Of a DNA stretch of 37,279 bases, positions 17,149 to 23,658 are shown piece after piece. Position numbers and translations under genes: made by a program. The notes below the pieces were generated by a model that was not told the DNA's origin, searched no databases, and saw only the letters and a program-made list of their open reading frames with translations. Each line of letters opens with the position of its first letter. The first letter of the stretch is position 1. Origin of the DNA: CAYPEK01 sp964409645 (GTDB taxonomy: Bacteria > UBP15 > UBA6099); the NCBI GenBank assembly GCA_964409645.1, contig CAYPEK010000035.1, positions 1 to 37,279 on the forward strand, read 5' to 3'.

Positions 17149-19575
17149 TCATTCCGGCCGGGGCTTGTTGTGCCCCGTGTATATGCCGCCGACCGCGCGG
17201 AAGTTGTCGCCCGGTTTCAGCGTGCCTTTGCGCATGACGAGCTCGCGCCCGTACGCCGCCGAGTTGATTGTCGATGAGCTCATCCCGTCGATTATCACCG
17301 CGATCGGCCCCTGCGGCGGTTCGCTCACTTCGCCCTGCGGAGCGAGCGGGCGGCCTTTTTTCTGCACTAGCTCGGTAAGCAGCTTTATCTTCACGTTCTT
17401 GTTCTCATTGTTCACTATCTCGATATGAAGCGTGTCGTCGCGTCGGCGTGTCAGGTGCAGCATGATCTTGTGCGGCCCGACGTACAGATTGTCGAACACA
17501 ATCCAATCGACATCCGGCGGAAGGTGCGGCTGAATCGTCACCGTGTCCGTCCGGGCGTCGTATTCCGCGCCGGTTATATAATAAAGGATAGCCTCCGCGT
17601 TGACTCCGGATTCCCACGGCCGGTAAACCGTCGGCGCCGTTCCATAGTTCACCCAGTCGCCCTGCGAATCGTACGCTTCGGCCCATTCACCGGTCTTCGA
17701 CAGCATTTTCTTCATCAGGCCGAAATAAGCGCGGTCCGCCTGCGGCATTAGCCCCACGGCCTTAAGGTTGTACAGCATCATCCCCGGCGCAAGGCCGGTG
17801 TACGTTCCGGTTTTCGCCGAACTGCGCACTATGCCGTCTTTTGTCAGCAGCTTCTTAGCGGAATTGATCGCGTTCGAACGTAGGTTCCTGTCGCCTGCGG
17901 GTGCGTAATTGATCCAGATCGGGTTGAAATTGATGTCCGCGAACGGCGTAATCGACGGCGCAAGAGTGTCCTTCCGCATACCGCTCCGATACATCCCAGA
18001 CGCGTCGTCCCAGTAATATCCCTCTGTTTTAAGCCGCGCGGAGTCCGCGAGCTTGGTGAAATTCTCCGCGTCCTTCGCTTCGCCGATCGCGTCCGCCATC
18101 TCAGAGACCGCCCGCGCCGCCGCTGTAAATTCAAAGCCTGACTCCGCCGAATAATATTCCTTCAGCGGTTTCATCTCCGACATCAGAAAATAAACCTGAT
18201 ACGTTTCGTCGCCGTTGAACGGAAATTTGAAATCAGCATGTTTCTGTCCCGTCAGGTTGCGCCGGATGAACCCGTAATGTTCACGGATAAATTCCTTGTC
18301 GCCCGTTGCGCGGAAGTAATAATAGAATTGAAGAATAAGCAGGTTGGGGTCGTCTCCCGGCTGGGGTGTCATCTTATCCCAATCCACTTTCTTGGGAGCT
18401 TTGCTCAAGTCGAGATTGATCGGGTAGCGGTTGTTGAAACCGCGAATTCTTGTTGCAAGATCGTAAAAACGCAAGATTTTTCTGACCTCAAGAAATCGCC
18501 CTGCCGCGAGCAGCATCCGAACCGGCCCGAAGCTGTCCCGGCACCACGACCCGGAATACTTAGCCATCGGTGAAACAGCCCCGGTTCCTGCGGATTGCTC
18601 CGTTTTTATCAGCGTAAGAATGTTCTCGAACAGGTCTCCGAGATGCGGGTCCGATGAAGAAACGCTCAAACCGCCTTTTAAATACGCTTCCCCGGCATCG
18701 CGGGTCTTTTCAAGAAGCGCTTTCATCCTTTTCGGACTGGTGTCCTGATGCGTGTACTTGGTTTTTTCCGGCTGTATATCCACTGTAAGGACAGCGGAGA
18801 CCTCCTGTCCGGCACCCAGCTCGCCTATAGGCATGGATATCTGTCCGTTCTCTGTCTTGGTTGTCTTGCCGTCTAAGCCCACAACCATCCGTTTGCCGTT
18901 AACTACTTGGACTATGTACTTGCTTTGGTAAACTCGGGCAAGGTCATTACCAAAGCGAGAATCAGCAACTAAATAAACATCTTTGACCGGCTTCTCGGAA
19001 TCGTTTTTGACGGTTATATTTCGATAAATCGTATTACCGCTCGGAGGAGCAAAAGTCACGCTCAATACGGAAAGTTCATCATATTTTTCCACATTTACCA
19101 CAATCGGCGCATTCCGCACGCGATATAGCAAAGAGTATGTTGCTTTAATCTCAGAACCGTGTGCATTTTGCTTTGCAAGGTGTGTCCAAACATAAAAAAA
19201 CATTTCATTTTCAGATTTTTCGTAGTCGGGGCCAACGATGTTGCTTATCATGTTTTGCGGAAAATTCAACCCGATCAAGCCGAAAACATTCCCGTTCCCA
19301 ATTCCGAAAACACCGAGGGAGGCGAGCCGGGGCTGACCCTTGGAAAGGTTGATCTGCTGGATGAATGAAGTTCTCTTCGTGAGCCATGGACAGGTGTCGA
19401 ATAGTTTGTACTCCATCTTTAAATCTTTAAAATCAAGGGACAACGCAGGTTGCGCTGATATTAGCTGGACAGCCAATGCGGCGATGACAGCCAAGACAGT
19501 TAGACAGGCCGAATTTGGGCATTTTACACGAGAAAAATATGTTGATTTTCTTGAAAAGTTGGGATTGTTGCGCAT
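17149..19575 (-). CDS. Secreted six-hairpin (alpha/alpha)6 glycosidase-like protein
   Basis: I chose ATG 19575 (808 residues) over ATG 19605 because AGGGG lies 7 nt before it. The N-terminal signal segment is CLTVLAVIAALAVQLISAQPALS. Residues about 40-290 form a beta-rich domain. Residues about 300-700 look like the (alpha/alpha)6 toroid of amylo-glucosidase/debranching-type enzymes: GSWCRDSFGPVRMLLAAGRFLEVRKIL, then repeated helix pairs, NGDETYQVYFLMSE (a possible catalytic Glu), and WVNYGTAPTVYRPWESGVNAEAILYYITG. A small beta domain closes the protein (TVTIQPHLPPDVDWIVFDNLYVGPHKI). The architecture fits an exported glycoside hydrolase acting on alpha-glucan or a related polysaccharide. Specificity cannot be read, and the acid/base assignment is inference. 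It is transcribed divergently from the esterase gene. Confidence 0.7.
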   Translation of the reverse strand: MRNNPNFSRKSTYFSRVKCPNSACLTVLAVIAALAVQLISAQPALSLDFKDLKMEYKLFDTCPWLTKRTSFIQQINLSKGQPRLASLGVFGIGNGNVFGLIGLNFPQNMISNIVGPDYEKSENEMFFYVWTHLAKQNAHGSEIKATYSLLYRVRNAPIVVNVEKYDELSVLSVTFAPPSGNTIYRNITVKNDSEKPVKDVYLVADSRFGNDLARVYQSKYIVQVVNGKRMVVGLDGKTTKTENGQISMPIGELGAGQEVSAVLTVDIQPEKTKYTHQDTSPKRMKALLEKTRDAGEAYLKGGLSVSSSDPHLGDLFENILTLIKTEQSAGTGAVSPMAKYSGSWCRDSFGPVRMLLAAGRFLEVRKILRFYDLATRIRGFNNRYPINLDLSKAPKKVDWDKMTPQPGDDPNLLILQFYYYFRATGDKEFIREHYGFIRRNLTGQKHADFKFPFNGDETYQVYFLMSEMKPLKEYYSAESGFEFTAAARAVSEMADAIGEAKDAENFTKLADSARLKTEGYYWDDASGMYRSGMRKDTLAPSITPFADINFNPIWINYAPAGDRNLRSNAINSAKKLLTKDGIVRSSAKTGTYTGLAPGMMLYNLKAVGLMPQADRAYFGLMKKMLSKTGEWAEAYDSQGDWVNYGTAPTVYRPWESGVNAEAILYYITGAEYDARTDTVTIQPHLPPDVDWIVFDNLYVGPHKIMLHLTRRRDDTLHIEIVNNENKNVKIKLLTELVQKKGRPLAPQGEVSEPPQGPIAVIIDGMSSSTINSAAYGRELVMRKGTLKPGDNFRAVGGIYTGHNKPRPE

Positions 19576-19640
19576 AGATTTGCCCCTATTTAAATATGTT
19601 TGCATATACTTGTGTCGCCAACCTCTTTTGAGTTCCGTGT

Positions 19641-19669
19641 ATTATATTATCATAGACACTCCTTTAGAA
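19641..19669 (-). promoter_or_regulatory. Candidate promoter for the glycosidase gene
   Basis: On the minus strand: TTCTAA (19664-19669), 17-nt spacer, perfect TATAAT (19641-19646). The -35 is poor. The start would be near 19634, leaving a leader of about 60 nt to ATG 19575. Confidence 0.4.
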
Positions 19670-19690
19670 GTCATTTTTCAAGAAAATTTG

Positions 19691-19719
19691 TTCATTGAAT
19701 TCTCTGGTTCATGTATAAT
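19691..19719 (+). promoter_or_regulatory. Candidate promoter for the esterase gene
   Basis: TTCATT (19691-19696), 17-nt spacer, perfect TATAAT (19714-19719), 45 nt before ATG 19765. It lies back to back with the glycosidase promoter in an AT-rich divergent gap. The -35 is weak. Confidence 0.35.
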
Positions 19720-19764
19720 ATATTCGCTGAAAATATTAGAAATGCATTCCGGAGATATGAATAA

Positions 19765-20550
19765 ATGGGGATTCTGCCGAAGAAGTATCCACTGTTGAAC
19801 ACAAAGCCGTTTTTTCATCAGCGCGGCCCGGTCGGTTGCCTGCTCATCCACGGGTTTACAGGCGCTCCGACCGAGATGGAATTGATCGGTAACTACCTTG
19901 CGGAACGCAACATTACCGTAAGTGGAATTCAACTTGCCGGGCATGGCCTGACGGCGGATGAAATGGCGAAAACGACTTGGAAGGATTGGGCGGAGTCGGC
20001 CGAGGCGGGTTATGAAGACTTAAAGGGCAAATGCAGGGAGGTTTTTGTCGCCGGATTGTCGATGGGCGGTGCGCTGACGCTGTATCTGGCGGCACGGCAT
20101 GAGCTGCCGGGGGCGGTCAGCATGGCGGGTGCAGCGGTTGTAAACGACTGGCGCCTTAAGTTACTGCCGCTGATCAGGCCGTTCATCCGATTTTTCCCAA
20201 AAGGGGCCGCGACCGACCTCGTGGACGAGTCGGCAATGGTACATTTTAAATGTTATGAGTATGTAGCGCTAGACTGCGTGAGCAGCCTGATCGAGTTCAC
20301 GCGTGTCGTGCGGGAGGGGCTGCCGAAAGTGACGTGTCCGATGGTGATCCTGCACGGGATGCAGGACAAAACGGTGCCGCAGGCCAGCTCGCAGTACATC
20401 CACGACCACATATCGAGTGTGGAGAAAGAGCTTGTCTGGCTTGAGCGGTCGGGGCATGGAATCCCGTGCGATGCGGACAAGCAGATCGCGTTCGAGAAGA
20501 CGTTCGACCTCATCCGCCGCGACACGAAATTTCCGGAAACGCTTAAGTAG
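19765..20550 (+). CDS. Est30-like alpha/beta-hydrolase carboxylesterase
   Basis: A 261-residue cytoplasmic protein without a signal peptide, the usual length for this family. GGAG (19751-19754) precedes the ATG. Features in order: the oxyanion-hole region VGCLLIHGFTGAPTEM, the substrate-lid entry GIQLAGHGLTADEM, the nucleophile elbow GLSMGG with catalytic Ser, the acid-loop region VILHGMQDKTVP with catalytic Asp, and the catalytic His in LERSGHGIPCD. These are the hallmarks of the Est30/monoacylglycerol-lipase-like carboxylesterases, which hydrolyse short acyl esters. The physiological substrate is unknown. The gene is convergent with the MerR regulator gene and shares a terminator with it. 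Confidence 0.88.
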   Translation: MGILPKKYPLLNTKPFFHQRGPVGCLLIHGFTGAPTEMELIGNYLAERNITVSGIQLAGHGLTADEMAKTTWKDWAESAEAGYEDLKGKCREVFVAGLSMGGALTLYLAARHELPGAVSMAGAAVVNDWRLKLLPLIRPFIRFFPKGAATDLVDESAMVHFKCYEYVALDCVSSLIEFTRVVREGLPKVTCPMVILHGMQDKTVPQASSQYIHDHISSVEKELVWLERSGHGIPCDADKQIAFEKTFDLIRRDTKFPETLK

Positions 20551-20614
20551 AGCGCAGGAATTACCTCGGGAAAATATGCTCTGAAATCGACAGTGCGTTC
20601 CGAAGCAAAAATGA

Positions 20615-20638
20615 GAAAGCCCGCTGTCGCGGGCTTTC
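20615..20638. terminator. Bidirectional terminator between the esterase and MerR genes
   Basis: GAAAGCCCGC (20615-20624), loop TGTC, GCGGGCTTTC (20629-20638): a perfect 10-bp stem. The A/T part is short, so efficiency is uncertain, but it lies between two convergent stops. Confidence 0.7.
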
Positions 20639-20677
20639 ATTGTTCGGCAGAAGCGAGATAATCCGACGAGCTTGGCG

Positions 20678-21496
20678 CTACGAAGCCGCAGGTTTTACCG
20701 GTATCTGGATTTCAGTGACGAATTTTTCCGGGTCCTGTGTCTGGTCGTAACCAACTATGTACAACTCCCTGTTGGGCGCGCATAATTCATAGCCGTTTTC
20801 TTCCATCCATTTCATCAAGGACTCGTAAGCGGAGAAAAGTTTTTCGTAAGGGCCGGAGTGTATCGCGGCGGCCATCGTTTCGCCTTCGAGTCTGTACACT
20901 TTGACATTTCCACTCCCCGGCACTTCCTGCGTCAGCGGCATCAGGGCTTCAAGATCGACATCATGCTCCTTATATTCCTTATCGAAGCATCTGGAAAAGC
21001 ACGGTCCCGCCGCCAGAGCTTTGTGCTGCTCGAAAAACGGCATCATCTCAACGAATAAGGGCCCCACATCCGCAAAAGTGGGAACGACTCTCCTGATGCC
21101 TGCAACAATCATCTCCGGCACATCTTTAATGATCACTTCATAATCAGACATGAATTCTCCCCTTTCGATGTTGTTGAGTCTCGTTTCCACGCGGGCCAGT
21201 CGCGCGCTCTCCTCGTTTATCTGCTGCTTCAGTTCCACCTGTTTCCTCAGCAGCATGCCTTTCATCTGCTCCACCGGGACGTCTCCCTTGAGCAACATGC
21301 ATATTTCGTCCAGCGACAGGCCCATCTCCCTGAACGCCAGAATCTTGTTCAACACCGTGAGCTGTGTCGCGGAGTAAAACCTGTATCCGCTGTCCGGATC
21401 AACCTTTGCCGGTCTGAACAATCCTAACTTGTCGTAGTGGCGCAACGCCTTGACCGTGATGTGGCATATTTTCGAGAACTCACCTATCTTGAACAT
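20678..21496 (-). CDS. MerR-family transcription regulator with GyrI-like effector domain
   Basis: A 272-residue protein of BmrR-like layout. GGGGAGG (21501-21507 on the complement) lies 4 nt before the ATG. Residues 1-70 form the winged-helix MerR domain: MFKIGEFSKICHITVKALRHYDKLGL, PDSGYRFYS, ILAFREMGLSLDEI. Residues about 75-115 form the dimer coiled coil. Residues about 118-270 form a GyrI/SOUL-like ligand domain (YEVIIKDVPEMIVAGIRR ... YESLMKWMEENGYEL ... ELYIVG ... VTEIQIPV). Family members bind hydrophobic or cationic small molecules and untwist a long-spacer promoter. Such a promoter lies directly upstream, so it very likely regulates itself. No transporter gene is adjacent, so other targets are unknown. 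Confidence 0.9.
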   Translation of the reverse strand: MFKIGEFSKICHITVKALRHYDKLGLFRPAKVDPDSGYRFYSATQLTVLNKILAFREMGLSLDEICMLLKGDVPVEQMKGMLLRKQVELKQQINEESARLARVETRLNNIERGEFMSDYEVIIKDVPEMIVAGIRRVVPTFADVGPLFVEMMPFFEQHKALAAGPCFSRCFDKEYKEHDVDLEALMPLTQEVPGSGNVKVYRLEGETMAAAIHSGPYEKLFSAYESLMKWMEENGYELCAPNRELYIVGYDQTQDPEKFVTEIQIPVKPAAS

Positions 21497-21536
21497 CTTT
21501 CCTCCCCGATCAGGTTTTCATATCGCCGGCAATCTC

Positions 21537-21567
21537 ACTTTACACTCTCCCCTAACGGGAGAGTCAA
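21537..21567 (-). promoter_or_regulatory. MerR-type operator-promoter with 19-bp spacer
   Basis: On the minus strand: TTGACT (-35, 21562-21567), a 19-nt spacer, TAAAGT (-10, 21537-21542). The spacer contains the perfect palindrome ACTCTCCC-5nt-GGGAGAGT (21544-21564). The over-long spacer with a centred dyad is the signature of MerR-family activation. It lies about 40 nt from the regulator start, so it indicates autoregulation. Confidence 0.85.
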
Positions 21568-21714
21568 CACGCGCGAAAAATATTTCGATTTTCGTTTTAT
21601 GCAGTCCGATTATTCGGTGCGAGGCGGGTATGCTATCCCGGATATTTAAGCAATTTGTGTAGGGATGCACATTTTTAAAACCTGTCGCGGTCTGGCTTCA
21701 TCCCTGTGTAACAG

Positions 21715-23352
21715 CTATTCTGTCCGCGTGTCGCGGATGACGATTGTTCGCGCCGCCATGTCGCCCACGCGTTGCCAGTCATCTGTGAACGCGACGAGAA
21801 GTATGCCTATCATGAAATTGAAAAAGCCGTCGGCGAACATGAGCAAGTTGCGAAGGAGGCCGCGACCGATTCCGCACGGCTTGAGGTCGGTGCCCACGAC
21901 ACGGATGCCGAGCGCCCATTTGCCGGGTGTTTTTCCGATTGTTCCTTCGAGTATGCCGAACACGAAAAGAATAACCGCCAGCCAACAGAATCCGCCGATG
22001 AAGAAGCCGAAAAACAGGAACATATCCTTCGATGTGTTTCCCTCGTCCATATTCGAGAACGTGTTGAAAAAGAATATCATGCCCACAATGGTCGGCGCGA
22101 GCATAACTACGGCGTCGATGAGTTGCGCGAGCGCGCGCCGGGTGAGCGAGGCGTAGGGAGCGCGACCCGTTTCGGTCACGTGCTCGCAGATGCGGTGTTT
22201 CTTCATCTGGAGCGCGAGGATGATCGCGAGCAAAAACGGGAAGAGGATCATCATCGAGTACATCGATCCCATCATTATTAACATCATGGTTCCGGGAAAT
22301 CCGTCCCCGCATTTGTAAAGTTCCGTTTCTTTGCCGTTCAGCGATTCGCTGATGCGCAATGTGGTTTCGAATCCGCTCGACACCAGATAATACAGCCCCG
22401 GCTTTTCTCCCGGGAGAACAAGCGGCGTCAGAGAGCCCGTATATTTCTTCGTAAACGAGCGGCTCCACTTGCCACCGTCATATTTTCTGATTGTGACTGT
22501 TTTCTTAGAGAAATCGTCGTCGTTGTTTTCGCTTTGCTTATAGAAGATCGCCGGCTTGCCGTCGAGCAGCATCGGACGAAATTCGGTCGTGTTGCCCGCG
22601 AGGAAAACCCAATTATCCTCCGGCTCGCCATCCACGGGAAGCCCCTTATGTGCATATAGCGAATCTTTAATCAGATAAAAGAGGTATATTGTTTCGCCGT
22701 CCGCCACCGCGCCTATCTCTTCGTCGGAATCCTCTGCGGAACGGTTCTCTATCTTGAACTTCTCTTCCGTTATCCACTTGTTGCCGATAAGAATTTTAAT
22801 CCTGAAATCGGTCACCCTGCGCTCTATAACCGCGGGAAATCTCTTATAAATAAACGGCTCCGACGGTTTCTTCAGGTCCGTTCCCGACTCCGTTTTGATC
22901 AGACGGCCTTTCGTGTAGTAGTCAACGTAATCGTCGCCCATGATCCACAGCCGGTCGCCGTCCGGCAGAAAACTCGCGCCTCTTTTGATCGAAACCTCTT
23001 TCTTCGGCTCCTTGTCGCCCTTCGCAAAGCTCACAAGGTTCGTTGAATTGTCGCTGTCTTCAGAACCAAAATCCGCTTTTGTTGATGTTTCCACAGCCCA
23101 AATGCGGTTTTTCCAGAATACGCTTTTGTCGGTGTCGTATTCACGTATTCCTATGACCATGAATGTCGATGCAAAAAAACCGAAAAATACTATGAACGGC
23201 ACGATCATCTGGCCGAAGAAGAACACAGCGCCGAGCACTCCGGCGATTATGGTGAAACGCTTTTTGGCATCTTCGGAAATATAGCCTTTCGGTGTTGGTG
23301 GAGCTGCCGGTTGTGCCGGTGGCTGTGCTGTGGGAATCGTCGGATCGCTCAT
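21715..23352 (-). CDS. RDD-family membrane protein with large soluble insert
   Basis: A 545-residue protein. GGAGGG lies 9 nt before the ATG. A Pro/Ala/Thr-rich cytoplasmic start is followed by two adjoining hydrophobic segments (about 32-69; TIIAGVLGAVFFFGQMIV, FIVFFGFFASTFMVIGI). Residues about 75-350 form a soluble beta-rich insert with spaced strand motifs (RLWIMGDDYVDYY, IYLFYLIKDSLYAHKG, PAIFYKQ, GLYYLVSSGFETTL), possibly propeller-like. Another membrane segment follows at about 355-380. The C-terminal RDD domain has three helices: the signature Arg in YASLTRRALAQLIDAVVM, then EGTIGKTPGKWALGIRVVG, then a helix ending near DDWQRVGDMAARTIVIRD. RDD proteins are thought to act in transport or ion exchange, but the role of this form is unknown. 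Confidence 0.75.
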   Translation of the reverse strand: MSDPTIPTAQPPAQPAAPPTPKGYISEDAKKRFTIIAGVLGAVFFFGQMIVPFIVFFGFFASTFMVIGIREYDTDKSVFWKNRIWAVETSTKADFGSEDSDNSTNLVSFAKGDKEPKKEVSIKRGASFLPDGDRLWIMGDDYVDYYTKGRLIKTESGTDLKKPSEPFIYKRFPAVIERRVTDFRIKILIGNKWITEEKFKIENRSAEDSDEEIGAVADGETIYLFYLIKDSLYAHKGLPVDGEPEDNWVFLAGNTTEFRPMLLDGKPAIFYKQSENNDDDFSKKTVTIRKYDGGKWSRSFTKKYTGSLTPLVLPGEKPGLYYLVSSGFETTLRISESLNGKETELYKCGDGFPGTMMLIMMGSMYSMMILFPFLLAIILALQMKKHRICEHVTETGRAPYASLTRRALAQLIDAVVMLAPTIVGMIFFFNTFSNMDEGNTSKDMFLFFGFFIGGFCWLAVILFVFGILEGTIGKTPGKWALGIRVVGTDLKPCGIGRGLLRNLLMFADGFFNFMIGILLVAFTDDWQRVGDMAARTIVIRDTRTE

Positions 23353-23412
23353 GTTCGGTGGCCCTCCATCCTGTGCCGTTTCCTTAATAAGTGGTTTGCT
23401 AGAACTCCGGAC

Positions 23413-23441
23413 ATTCTATCATTTTCGCGACCCGGCATCAA
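23413..23441 (-). promoter_or_regulatory. Promoter for the RDD gene
   Basis: On the minus strand: TTGATG (23436-23441), 17-nt spacer, TAGAAT (23413-23418), about 60 nt before the start codon at 23352. Confidence 0.6.
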
Positions 23442-23550
23442 AGGCTTTGCCGAAAATCGATATATAAAAAAACGAATTTCAACACACACTTTTTAAGATG
23501 CTTTATATAAGGATAAAAAAGAAGAGAGCGCAGTTAGTACCATTCATCGG

Positions 23551-23579
23551 TTGTCGTTATGATGAGGGCTTTTTATACA
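23551..23579 (+). promoter_or_regulatory. Promoter for the 913-residue secreted protein gene
   Basis: TTGTCG (23551-23556), 17-nt spacer, TATACA (23574-23579), 79 nt before ATG 23659. The 306-bp divergent gap 23353-23658 holds this promoter and that of the RDD gene. I see nothing else in it. Confidence 0.6.
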
Positions 23580-23658
23580 TAGTACGCGAAAAATCCGCGC
23601 GCGGCGGCTAAAATTCGGTAATGCGGCGCGGGAGCGCCGGGGTTTCGGAGGTACGGCG

